The notes under the pieces: generated by a model
Databases searched by the model: none
What the model saw: the letters and a program-made list of their open reading frames with translations, nothing else
What the model was told of the DNA's origin: nothing
In this document: piece after piece, positions 46,590-57,609 of the stretch
Position numbering within the stretch: the first letter of the stretch is position 1
How the letters are laid out: each line of letters begins with the position of its first letter
From: Trichopria drosophilae
Taxonomy: Eukaryota; Arthropoda; Insecta; Hymenoptera; Diapriidae
Reading direction: 5' to 3'
DNA: 64,000 bases
NCBI GenBank assembly: GCA_030407085.1
Contig: CM059586.1
Coordinates: 84,441,501 to 84,505,500, forward strand
Position numbers and translations under genes: made by a program

Positions 46590-46736
46590 AACAACTCAAT
46601 TTTTACGTCAGAATCTTGAAGAGCGACCTCGAAAAGAGTAGGACAAGTAGCTTCCAATTTTTGTCAACTTCGATTTTGATTCGAAATGTTTGATTGAAAT
46701 TGAAGTGAAAAAAGTGTAATCCCCGGCGTTAATGGG
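46590..46736. repeat. Dispersed repeat D, copy 1, ending at TTAA
   Basis: Matches 49030-49184 in the same orientation (CTTCGATTTTGAT, TGATTGAAATTGAAG, AAAAGTGTAA). It ends GGCGTTAATGGG|TTAA (46737-46740), the look of a piggyBac-like right end; no left end found. Confidence 0.65.
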
Positions 46737-46959
46737 TTAATGTCCCCCTCAAATGAATAGGTTACGACACCTGTTAACCGTATGCACCTCTATTTTTGGT
46801 AAAAAATATTCGTCATTTCTTCGTCCCACTTTAGATAAAGCATTAGGTAATTAATTACCAATTTTTTTTAATTACTCCTTTGAAAAAAATTAGGATATCT
46901 TACAATTCTTAAGAATTTTATGCAATTCCCCACTCCCTGGAAGTTTCGAATAAACCATT

Positions 46960-47325
46960 AAAGACGTTATTAGGGCATTTACACTTCATAGTTGGGAATG
47001 GATTCGTTCCCACGGACGGCGAGCCTCGGAGGGAAAATTTGTGCACCACTGGCTCGTTTTGGCCGGACTGTATCCAAGTTTGCCAGTTCGCCAAAGTAAT
47101 GTAAGTGGGTACCAGGTTGGTGCACGTAGTGGCGATCACGGTAGGTCAGTACCTGCATACCTTGGGCTTGGGCGAGTGTATTGGTGAGCGAGGAGGGAAT
47201 AACCGGCGGCCCCTACGCGTCCCATTCTGTCCCGTCCCGTTTCGTCCCTTTCTCGGGACCATCGGCTGGACAAAGAGAGACCGCCGCGCCACCCGTCCCC
47301 CACCGAAGCATAAATAAATGAACGA
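46960..47325. other. GC-rich island with open frames on both strands
   Basis: The minus strand is open for 73 codons (46918-47139) without an ATG at the start; the plus strand is open over the same bases and carries a strong 5' splice site AAT|GTAAGTGG at 47101. A TCAGT initiator-like site is at 47146-47150. Either an exon or a promoter with untranslated exon; strand unresolved. Confidence 0.35.
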
Positions 47326-47329
47326 AAAA

Positions 47330-47810
47330 TCGCGCTCCTAGCAAAAAGAAGCAACCAAGGAAGCCGGGAAGAAGGAAGGTACATACAATGGAGTAGAATT
47401 ATTTCTTTGCTCGCTTCGGATTATCCCCGATGCAATCTACTTTATTTAAATTTATTCAACGTTATTCGAATTATTCGACATTCGAATTCGAGAAAATCTC
47501 GGTGATGCAATCACGGAATCTTAGTTATTTGCTTTAGGAAAGTATTACAATAATATTAAGTGTTTGCTGATTGTCTAATGTCATTGACGTCGAAAATTGT
47601 ACTTTGATTTGTTGCAAAGTGTTTGTGTACGCTATGGAATACATTTTTTAAGAGGTGGAAAAATGGAAATTGTTCATTGTCATAAATGTTCTTTACTAGT
47701 TTGAATATTTTTCGGTCTCAATTTAGTAGAATTAAAAAAATTAATTTAGAATAATAATAAAATTGACATTTCGTTTGTGGATTTTACAGCTCTCTTCAAT
47801 CTAAAAAATA
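47330..47810. other. AT-rich, no gene
   Basis: No supported feature. Confidence 0.4.
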
Positions 47811-47814
47811 CGTT

Positions 47815-48420
47815 TATTGATGACGTTTTAAATACGTATATATAACACGCTACGTTTATGAAACACATAAATATAGTTTATGAAATATTATACTAATGTA
47901 AAACGTGTATAAATCGTTGAATTTACAAATTTAATAAACGTATTTGAAAAACGTTTATAATATATGAAAATATAACCGGTTAAAAACGATTGTACACTAA
48001 GGTTATTATCCGAGGATATTGTATGTATATAAAAGGTGGGACGCATACCATATTTATTACCAAAATATGAAATCTATTATTTCCCTTCCAAGTATATGAT
48101 GCAAAACGTTTATTGAATGTTTAAAAATATCGGGAGATTTATCGCATTTTAGTTTACGTATTTAAAACGTGTAGAAATTACGTAATATACATATCGAATA
48201 AGAGCATTTTCATAAATATATTTAAGGTTAATGAAAGGAATGGTTGATTACAATACCATATTTATACTAAAATATATAAATCCTTTACATTTTCTCCTAT
48301 AAGTATGTATTGCGATAATTTATATATCGCATTATAATTTCTGCATGTAAAACGTGAAAAACCGTAAGTTTTACAAGTTTAGTAAGTCATTTAAAAAAAT
48401 GTTTGATGTGATTCCATAAA
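47815..48420. repeat. Degenerate tandem array with TAAAACGTG units, ~3 copies
   Basis: TAAAACGTG recurs at 47899, 48163 and 48348, each followed by similar sequence (TTTACAAATTTAATAA, TTTACAAGTTTAGTAA). Upstream parts also match (ATACCATATTTATTACCAAA at 48047, ATACCATATTTATACTAAA at 48257). Period about 185-265 bases, strongly diverged. Confidence 0.6.
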
Positions 48421-48429
48421 AAACAAAGT

Positions 48430-49025
48430 TATTATACGTTTTTGCATAATGCGTTCATTATCAGAAAATATTGACAAATTTATTCAATATAAATAAAACA
48501 GCTGATATTTTTATATCTACTTATTTCAAAATGTATAATAGTCTATGAATATTTTTTAATTTTTCAAGTCTTTTAAGCCATATTTCGAGACATTTTTTAT
48601 TTTGAATTTTTCTTAATTATTTCAAACGTTTTCGATAAACTCTGGAAAACTGTTGGTACATCATTCTCTGTAATTTTTCTCGAAAATGCATTGTTTGCGA
48701 AGAAAAAAATCCTAAATTAAAATATTTAAAATTTCTTTCTTCGAAAATTATAAACCTTTGGAGGAAGTTGCAAACAACAGAAAATGATTAAAATTTTGTA
48801 TCGAATGTACCAAGCATATTTTTAAGAAAGCCCACACTTTGTCAATTACATCGTCCTGAAATTTTTCATTCTTAGGTTGTTAATGTAGAATGGACTAGAA
48901 AAGCAAAAAATGTATAAAAATGCAAATACTTTCTTCACTTCTCTTCACAATTTGAATAGAATCCCAAGATTCTGATACTTGGAAAATTTGTTGACAATTT
49001 TTGTTTCAATTTGGCGCCATATTGA
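48430..49025. other. AT-rich, no gene
   Basis: A forward module remnant (GGCGCCATATTGAAAATTC) starts at about 49013; otherwise nothing. Confidence 0.4.
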
Positions 49026-49029
49026 AAAT

Positions 49030-49184
49030 TCTGATGACTGAAACTCAGTTTTGACATCAGTATCTTAAAGAGCAGCCTCAAAAACAGTGGGATATGTCCC
49101 TACAATTTTTTTAAACTTCGATTTTGATGTGAAATAGTTGATTGAAATTGAAGGGACAAAAGTGTAACTCCTGACGTTGATGTG
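49030..49184. repeat. Dispersed repeat D, copy 2, ending at TTAA
   Basis: Partner of 46590-46736. Ends GACGTTGATGTG|TTAA (49185-49188). The CCATATTG module just before it links the family to the module-bearing TTAA elements. Confidence 0.65.
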
Positions 49185-50313
49185 TTAATAAAAGACCTTC
49201 GATAACTAAACAAATTGAAAATGTGATGAATGTTCACCGACGATTTTGTGTGTTGAAAATGAAATACTTCACCCTACTCTACACCACTGTTACTAAAGGG
49301 TAATATGTTTACTCTACTGTGATTTTTCTTCGTTACCCGATGACGACTTGCCGGGAGTAAAATATAATTTTCTGTCCTTGATATGAAAGACGCAATTTAT
49401 GACCTGTGAATAAAATACGATATCCTGCATTCCTGGACTGTCTGCTGACTGGAGTACACATTTGCTCTTCGCACTATCAGACACTTTAATTATATAAATG
49501 CGACGCGTTTATATAAGATTGTGTGCAAATTTTCAGTACCATAAATCTCAACATTTTTGTACTAACTAGGATTAACACCGAAAGTTGTACATGATTTTTA
49601 AACGATGCATTTTGTTAAAAAGAGAAAAGCATATTATCCTTTTCACAGGTACGTTTTCAAGTCAGAAACCTGACGTAAGATATAAATTTACATTAAATTT
49701 AGAGAATATTTAGTTACGTAATATTTGTAATATATGCAAATACGATAATTAAACCTGTAATAAGTTAGTAAATTATCGATTAACGTCATCTAAAATAAGG
49801 AACGAGTCTTCCACTTTTGTTTTATTGTACAGATAATATTTTTTTGGTAATTACATTTCAGATGACATTTTCCGTGCCAAAATTCGATATGGTCACGATT
49901 CTACTACTAAAAAAAACATAACATGCTTGCGTGCGGTGTATACGATCGGATCTTCATAATCATCATTGATCCGACGGGCTTGCCAAATGGCATGGACAAT
50001 GCATTTCTCTTACAGCTGCGCAACATGATATTCGCATAAGTTTTTATAATTGTCCTCTTTCAATGAATAATCTTCCACATATCACAAAGATGTTTAATTT
50101 ATTCTACATATATACACTTGCAATTGTGACTACGAAATTTAATGATTTTGAGGAAGCTTAGGCCAGAGATCCAGAGTACACCAGAATACTCCTATCATTT
50201 TTGAAATATAATTCAAACACAGTATATTCAACTACTGGTAATCTCATTGATTTAATGCATGTTCTGTGAATAATGTTTCAGAGTAATTATTCATTCAATT
50301 TTCTGTCTTTTTA

Positions 50314-50334
50314 ATATATATATATATATATATA
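50314..50334. repeat. (AT)10 microsatellite
   Basis: Uninterrupted AT dinucleotides, with a partial echo at about 50363. Confidence 0.9.
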
Positions 50335-50424
50335 ATAGTCTTTCTAATTTTCCCTGTATTTTTAATATATATAATATGTAGGTTTCCACACTTTTATGAC
50401 CTTCAAATAGGTAAAGATGACTGT

Positions 50425-50480
50425 TAAACATGTAGCTAAATGTCAAACAAAAGACATTTGTTTAGTTGGTTAGTAAATAT
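50425..50480. repeat. Short dispersed hairpin repeat (partner 60418-60470)
   Basis: AAATGTCAAACAAAAGACAT forms a 7-bp hairpin and, with GTTAAAC upstream and TTGTTTAGTT downstream, matches 60418-60470 (GTTAAACGTCAAACAAATGA). Confidence 0.5.
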
Positions 50481-51085
50481 TTCAATTACGCATTATCCCT
50501 TCGGGAATGTCTTTTTATAATTCAATTGACCAATGAACATTAAAGCCTTAAATCCGGCTTTCTTAATGTTTACTCATAGACTTAAATATTCCTTATGAAA
50601 TTTAAAAAAAAAGAAAATCCGGCATTTATGCCTTTGTTCTAATAATTTCAAACAAATTGACAAAACTGTAGAAAAAAAGATACAAAACAACGATCACAAA
50701 GAATGGCCAAAACGGTTGTTTTAAATTTCTTGAACTGTTAAAAAAACTATTAAAATTTATTTTCATTGAGGCTAGGGGTAATTATAATACATCAAAGTTA
50801 GATAATCATTTTTGTATCAAAAGTACATCTTGTAGGAAAACTGTAACAGTGTAAACAATAATTGCATAACAAAAATAAACGAACTGTCCCTATTCAAAAT
50901 TATATATAGTTAAGACAATGACCAAAATACAGTCCAACTGAAAAAGATCGCGATAAAATCCCAAAGTGGACACAAACAGGTGCCAACAGATTTTGTTAAT
51001 TACATCATGAGTTCTTCTTTCTGGAGAAATGATGTTGTTGATACTAGCGATGATCTTGATGCTGATTACGGTAATTGATACTGAG

Positions 51086-51103
51086 GATGATGATGATGAT
51101 GAT
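51086..51103. repeat. (GAT)6 microsatellite
   Basis: Six GAT units; read as a serine run in a spurious minus-strand frame. Confidence 0.9.
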
Positions 51104-52184
51104 GAATAATGAAGGAACGAACATTCAAATGTACATATCTGTAAACATAACACCTGATCAATTGTCAAACTAACTTCCTTTATAAATATTTTTTTCATTA
51201 AATATAAAATAAGAAAAATGAATAATGAAGGGAAAAGTAATTACCATTTTGGGTTCCAAGACTCTACACGAAAATAACGTCGAAATTCCCAGTTAAGTGT
51301 TACAATATTAATCCAAATATGCATTAAAAAGACGTCGACTTCTTCTACGTAAAAATATGACTCATTTATTTAATTTGAATAATTTTTAATTTATGTATTT
51401 CATCACATCACTCTTTTAATGATGAAATAAATATAGATGTTTTATGTTGTATATTAAAATTAAGGAAATTTGACTAAGGTGTGGAAATGTTTTAGTCCTT
51501 AGTGCAGTGTGGAAAAGACCAAACTTATTCGCAGAATGTAACGCAGAATTCGTACATTTTATTTATAGAAACGTTTGGGTATACTCGTGCGATATTTTCG
51601 TCGTCATTTTATTTTTTGTACGTAAATATCTCGTAAAATGTAAATGACGTGTGCTACAGAGGAGAACCGCTGCTCGTGTACGTAAGGCGGCTTGCCGAGA
51701 GTCATGTCTTTTTACTTCGGCTGCACTCGAGATCGGCGAGCATCTCGGGCAGCGACCCCTATAGCGAAATTACAAGTCGCCCTTGAATTTCGGTGCCCTT
51801 GCTCCTTGCACTTAACCGTGCAAGAGCAAGAGTACACGTGTTTGTACGTATATAGATATATATAAAGACGGTCTTCTTTATATATTCTGTCTCGCCATCC
51901 ATCGATGACCATTTCAATCTCCAACTTGCTATCACTTTCTCGTTTTTCTTTTTTACACGTGGCGAACAATAGCATTTTGTAAATTGGGTTTTATTTAATT
52001 TTGTTAACAATGGTTATGAGTTTTCATAAAAATGTTATATATATAAATAATATTCGGTGACCCTTTTTTTTTGTTGGGTCCATGATTTTGATAACGTAGT
52101 TTTAGAAAAGAAAATAAAACAAATTTGAATAATAATTTTAGACACATGTCTTTTAAATCCACAAAAATATATTTTTTGTATAGG

Positions 52185-52861
52185 ACTGGGTAGCCTATGG
52201 TTCTAAGGATCGCTGAACATGAAACTGAAGTTAAACTTTCAAAAACTAAACCCCAGGTCCAATATGGCGGGTCAAAATTTAAGATCCTCTTTTTCAAAGG
52301 TCCACTTGGATGATTGGAGCTTCGAATTGCTTAATGCCAAAGGCAATGGATGTTTGTACGTTTTTGGGATTGGTGATTACGAATCCGATGTCAAAATGAC
52401 AAAATTCAAAATAGCGGACGCATTATGGCGGACCTCCATGGGCTAACTTTTATTATGCCAATCGCATTTTTAACGAAATTACTACCTATTTGAGGACGCT
52501 GATTACGAGTCTGGTGTTACAGTTCTGTAATGTCAGATTTCCACCAACAGGAAACTTTGATTGTGCCAATTTTGGTGAAAATGAGATTCCTTCAGTGAAA
52601 GTTGGTTCATGATGGTCTCCCATGTCGGGTCCGGCATTTTTAATTTTATAATTCTAGCATCGGATTCGTAATGAGCAAACCTAAAAATATGTAAGCATCC
52701 ATCGACGTTGGCAAAGCATATATAAGATCGATTTGTCCAAGTGGATCTTTGAAAAAGCAGATTTAAAATGTTTCCTGTCGTATTGGATCTGGGATTTGGG
52801 AGTTTGAAATTTGAACATCAAATTCGTGTTCAGTGATCTTCAAAACCATAGGGTACCCAGT
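52185..52861. mobile_element. Foldback element with CCATATTGG modules in both arms, 677 bp
   Basis: Tips ACTGGGTAGCCTATGGTT (52185) and AACCATAGGGTACCCAGT (52844-52861) pair, and pairing continues: GATCGCTGAACATGAAACTG/CGTGTTCAGTGATC, CAGGTCCAATATGGCGGG/CGTATTGGATCTGGG, TTTCAAAGGTCCACTTGGA/TCCAAGTGGATCTTTGAAA. Arms about 52185-52530 and 52600-52861. No TTAA at the tips; target site unclear. The 75-codon frame at 52219-52446 is arm sequence. Confidence 0.85.
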
Positions 52862-52869
52862 GTAATAGT

Positions 52870-53895
52870 TGCGAGTTTATTTTACTCGACTGACTTTGTG
52901 ATTTAATAAAATAAACAGAATGTAGTTGCAGAAAATACTTTTTATAGATATAAATTGCTGTATTATGAAATATAATAAACAGTTCGTCAAAGCCGTGTGT
53001 AGGATTCGGCTGCGTTTTCCGCACTGACTGGATCGAAGACACGTAGCGTGGAATATTTTTCACACCAATACATTTACAATGAAAATAATAGGCGCGATTG
53101 GTATAATTGTAACACGGCCAACACATGCAAATAAAATAAGTGTTTTGTGTATCGCAGAGTTCGTTTAAATTTAAAGTTATTCTAAATGCGATCTATCTAA
53201 CGAATATTAAACACCCAGTTCCGCAAAGAAATATTGATTTTTGCGGATTTAACAGGCATGTGTCCAAAATTGCTCCATCTAGAGCTCTCTGTGGGTTATA
53301 TTAACTCGTAGTATATAATAACTCAACGAATTGTGATCTACTTGAAATCAAAGTTTGAATTTTAATAAGTAGAAAAAAAACTGCATGAGGTTTGCCAATT
53401 TATGAGTAATAACAGAGAATACTACTGATAAATGCTGCATAATAAATATTTAGTCGTAAATATGTTCGAATGAATTAATGGACAACTTGATAACGTCATC
53501 AGGCAGGATCCTCCAGCTGACGCGCTTGCAGTAGTTTTGAACTGCACCGTTCATCGAGATGAAGATTAAATTAAAATAGTCAGGAAAAATATTACCTTTT
53601 CTTTTTACTATGTCAAATAGAAATTAATTTTATCAAGAAATGGAAGTCAATTTTCCAATCAGGTATGTACATTATCGTGAATTTCAAATCACATACGGGT
53701 CAGATTAATTGTTGTATAGCGTCACAATGACGTCAAGATATCAGACGAGATTAGTTCACAAAATTGACCTCAGTATAAATATTAGGTAAAGACTTAAAAA
53801 GTTCCTGAAAGTATTACTTTAATTAATAAAACGTTAAATATTATTATTTTTTATTAGAACTTGTTAGAATCGACTGATCCAATGCAAAGGTATTA
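52870..53895. other. AT-rich with small GC-elevated patches
   Basis: Patches at 52985-53060 and 53490-53565 (GTCATCAGGCAGGATCCTCC, AGCTGACGCGCTTGCAGTAG) look unique and could be regulatory. No gene. Confidence 0.35.
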
Positions 53896-53902
53896 ATATT
53901 AA

Positions 53903-54219
53903 CCAGTAGACTACCGGGTATTGATAGAATTTATTCACCTTTTAAAATTCCAAAATGATGTGGTTATAGCTTAAAAATATATTATAGAAAGTTCTAATCA
54001 CACGCAGAGTCTATATATAGACTTCAGAGACCCATTCTCAAGAAAATAAAAAAAATGTACAAAAATTCGCCTGCCATATTGGATCCGCCATTTTGAATTT
54101 TAGAAAACTAACGCCAGATTCGTAATCCGCAACCTAAAAAAACCCAGGGTATTGATTTTTATCGAATTCAGTGAATTATTTATTGAAATCTATATATAGA
54201 TTTTTCGGCAGTCTACAGG
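53903..54219. mobile_element. piggyBac-like MITE, 317 bp, carrying one CCATATTGG module
   Basis: TTAA (53899-53902) then CCAGTAGACTACCG; right end CGGCAGTCTACAGG then TTAA (54220-54223). The 14-bp ends match at 12 positions; a second inner pair is CTATATATAGA (54012) and TCTATATATAGA (54189). The interior has a well-preserved forward module (GCCATATTGGATCCGCCATT at 54073, then AGATTCGTAATCCGCAACC). No frame. One of the clearest links between TTAA elements and the module. Confidence 0.85.
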
Positions 54220-54351
54220 TTAAATATGTATTGTAATCTGTACAATTCTAAATATAATTACTAACTGGAATAAACTAACATATATATAAAATATGCGCAC
54301 GTGAACTAGATCTTTGAAAATGTTATTCTGTGTTCTCATTTCGTAAACGTA

Positions 54352-54640
54352 TTTATTACGCAGACAAATGTAAATAGAGTTCAAGGTCACAATTACTTCC
54401 TTGAACTAGTTCACTTGAAACTTTTCTCCAAATATCCTAGATCAGGAAACATCCTCACGTCGTCCACGTAGCTTTTAAACTTGAACTCTAGAACCTGTTG
54501 ATTAGATTTCTTCCATCTTAGTTCCATATTGATTTCTACGTCTTCCAAATACTCTGATGCGATACGTGTGGACCTAGAATGACCTCTAGTTACGAGTCCT
54601 TCGAATTGATATAGGCGTTTTCGACAATCAGTTAATTTAC
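54352..54640 (-). CDS. Possible terminal coding exon of an unknown gene
   Basis: On the minus strand, after a 3' splice-site-like TTGTTGTCAG (54641-54650), 76 codons run to a TGA at 54411-54413, and an AATAAA polyadenylation signal follows 53 bases later (54352-54357 on the plus strand). Composition is balanced, with many charged residues (EYLEDVEINMELRWKKS) and codons unlike the AT-rich surroundings. No start codon at the 5' side, consistent with an internal-to-terminal exon. The protein family is not recognised. Start includes the poly(A) signal; the coding part is 54411-54640. A chance frame remains possible. Confidence 0.4.
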
Positions 54641-54659
54641 CTGACAACAATTTATCAAT

Positions 54660-55440
54660 AGTGTTCTAGGATAAGATCTTAAATAAATAAACGTTTTAGT
54701 GCACTCATTGGAGTATATAGGGAACGGTGCTCCAATAATATTCAGTCGAAATCTCCAAATTATTTAAATATTATTACTAAAATACCTTGTACGCTGCAAT
54801 CTTAAAGACAGGAGTGTAGTTGCGTTAATCTTTAGTATAGCCCATATTCTGAGATAATGCGACTATTTTTATATAGTCATCTAAACTTTCTCTAATACTA
54901 GAATTAACAGTGACAATGGCCTGTGATCAATTAACAGTTAGAAAAATTTGTACGTACGTACATTGAAAGTACACTGCATGGGTAAATTTTATTTAATAAG
55001 ATACTAATGTGAACTAAGAACTTCCTGTGCTTCTAATAAATAGTGATACGATCTGGCTTTATCATAGTGTGACCGGAACGCTGTCACAATATTAACGATT
55101 TGCTTATAGGCTCCACTTACGCTTATTATTTTATTCGAAGGTTATCACGCTTCTCATTTCTCAACTTCACTAGACTTCAGTTTGTACGGTTTGTTTGTTT
55201 GCAGAAAAATAAAAAAAAACGTTACTTTTATTACTTATGGCATTGGTTTAACATCCGTAATAAAAATTACATCGCCTCCGTTATCATAAAAGGTCGACCC
55301 GACATGTGAAAAATATCAGTGGTTAACCGACCTTGTTGTCCGAAACTAAAAAATAGGGGTCCTATTTGTAAGCATCACAATTTTTTATAATTCTCATATT
55401 TTAACGGGGCATAGTGTTAATAATAATTTTGATCTAAATA
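54660..55440. other. AT-rich, no gene
   Basis: No supported feature. Confidence 0.4.
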
Positions 55441-55446
55441 AAAAAG

Positions 55447-55545
55447 TATAAACGACGGTAGATAAAATCCCGGTTATACCTAAATTGATAATACTTTTAC
55501 ATTTTTCATGAATAAAAGTTTCTCAGAGTATATTATTAACACATG
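55447..55545. repeat. Dispersed repeat, copy 2 (partner 1-100)
   Basis: Shares TAAACGA, CCTAAATTGA, TTTTACA and AATAAAAGT with the window start, same orientation. Weak similarity may extend to about 55820. Confidence 0.5.
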
Positions 55546-55549
55546 AGTT

Positions 55550-57590
55550 AATTTTTGTAACCTAAACAAAAACAAAATTTTTAGCTCAATGTTCCAATGA
55601 AGAAAACGTTGTACATCTCGTAGAATAAACCTTATGCTACGAAAAGGAAATTCAACTCGAATTCTTCTAAAAATGATTTAAAATGGTTGAGAATTTTAAA
55701 AATAATTTATGGTTTGTTCTTATAAGAAAATAGTATTTGTATTCGAAATGTCTCTTCTGATATAGCAAACTACTTCCAATAATTAAAGAAGAAATTTCTT
55801 ATTTATGAGCAATTTGTTATTGTAACTTCATTATTATGTAGAGTAAAATTTTTTCGAATATACTAAATTGGTGCTCATGCCTTTGATGAACAAATTTACC
55901 TCTGTACTCAGAGATTCATCTGTACAGCTCAAATTTTTGAGCCGTTTTTTATTGCAAAAAAATGTTTTTGTTTCCTCTCAAACATGGTAATTATTTGTTT
56001 TTCGATGATTTCTGAATAACGAAAAAAATGAAGTATGCCGTATGCCATCTTTCTCTCTCCCAAAGTAGCATTATTCATTTTATGATCCAGAAATGATTGA
56101 TATCACAATTCGTTATTGTAATTTAGAACTATCAACTTTTTTTAGTAAAAATGTCTAAGGTATTTCTTAATGTTTCTACTTTGTATTGCAAATATTACAT
56201 GTGCATTAATGATTACCTCACATAATGTCTAATTTTTGTATAATGAAAGCAGTACGTAATCTTTAAATTTTTATCTGAGATGATAAGATGTTAAAGATGT
56301 CACTGTGAATTGTCTTAGAACCTTAGTAAGAAAAATTTATTCATTTTAACCTTCTAACCTTCCGTTCATGGAGAAATAGATAGTTTAGGGCGACTGTTCA
56401 AGTAGTAAGAAACGGTCCAACATTCCTCCATCGCCGGTCAATTTTCCTAACATATAGATATAGTAACGGGCACGATTTAAGTAGTAACGGCATGTATAAA
56501 ATATTTTCTGACCATATCTAATACCACTTATGGAGTATATATTTTTTGCCATAAAATGGTTACTGCTAACTTATATAATCTAAACCCTACACAATTTTCA
56601 ATGAATTACAAACTTCAAATCAATGGACTATAGTCGGCGAAGCACTTTAGTACTGTCTTAATCTGGCCTGATACAAAAATATGAATATAAATTACCGTCA
56701 GACGTCACATTTTAGATATGTAAGATAAAGCGTTTTATTAGTCCGCTTAGGTCGCTACGTCATAATGACCAACTTTTAACCCTATGCATATTTACGAATA
56801 TAACCCTTTATCGTGTATGTGTTATGTACAAAATCTTGATACATCGTTGACCGAATTTCGGTATTGTGTTGCTCACGCCAACTTACGAATACCGCTCCGT
56901 CTTCCTTATCTGCATTTAACCTTCCTTATTTGAATTATAATTACGTATTCTTATTTACTCCATTGATACAACTTCACGTGTTTTTCAGCGTTACTTTTGA
57001 GTTTCCGTCTGATGCTCACAGTGCTGACTTCTTTATTTTATGAATGTTACTGTGCACTAAATTACGTCCACTTTCATTGATGAGATTATATTTTTCTGGT
57101 GTTACACGTTTAAAGCAACAGCTTTCAAGATTCTTTTAGTTGGGTATGTATCTTGGATCGATCGATCACTCTAGTTTTTTCTTTAGAATTTGCAAAGCAG
57201 TTTAAGATTTTATAACACTTCTGAAATACCTACAAAAAAATGAAATAGTTAGAACTACTAACTAGATATAAGATAAGAAAGAACCATCGTTGTTATTTAA
57301 TTTTACTAAAATATTTCTTATCTTTTTTAGCCAGCTTATGATTAATATAGATATAATTTATTAGTCCATACCATAAGATCTAGAATACAAAATGTTTTTG
57401 TCAAAAATCATTCGTGAAAAATCCATAATGATTTGAATCTAGTATTTACATAAAATAATGTTAAACTTCATGTCTTTACTAGTACTACGTTAAACACGAT
57501 TGGTCCCAAATTATCGAATAACAGTTAGTTAGTCGGTACTTTTCCAGATGAATGAGTGAGCCTAAACTATTTTATAGTAACCACACTTGA
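55550..57590. other. AT-rich, no gene
   Basis: Scattered TTAACC motifs (56346, 56778, 56918) have no partner ends. Nothing else. Confidence 0.4.
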
Positions 57591-57605
57591 CCCCCCCCCC
57601 CCCCC
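57591..57605. repeat. C15 homopolymer
   Basis: Fifteen C in a row in AT-rich DNA, preceded by CACACTTGA and followed by ACTTG. Confidence 0.95.
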
Positions 57606-57609
57606 ACTT

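Larger units (their letters stand above)
49190..52180. other. AT-rich, with two GC-elevated patches
   Basis: Non-repetitive, less AT-rich patches at 49920-50045 (GCTTGCGTGCGGTGTATACG) and 51590-51900 (CTTGCCGAGAGTCATG, TCGGCGAGCATCTCGGGCAG) might be regulatory or exonic; no frame stands out. The remainder is AT-rich. Confidence 0.35.
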
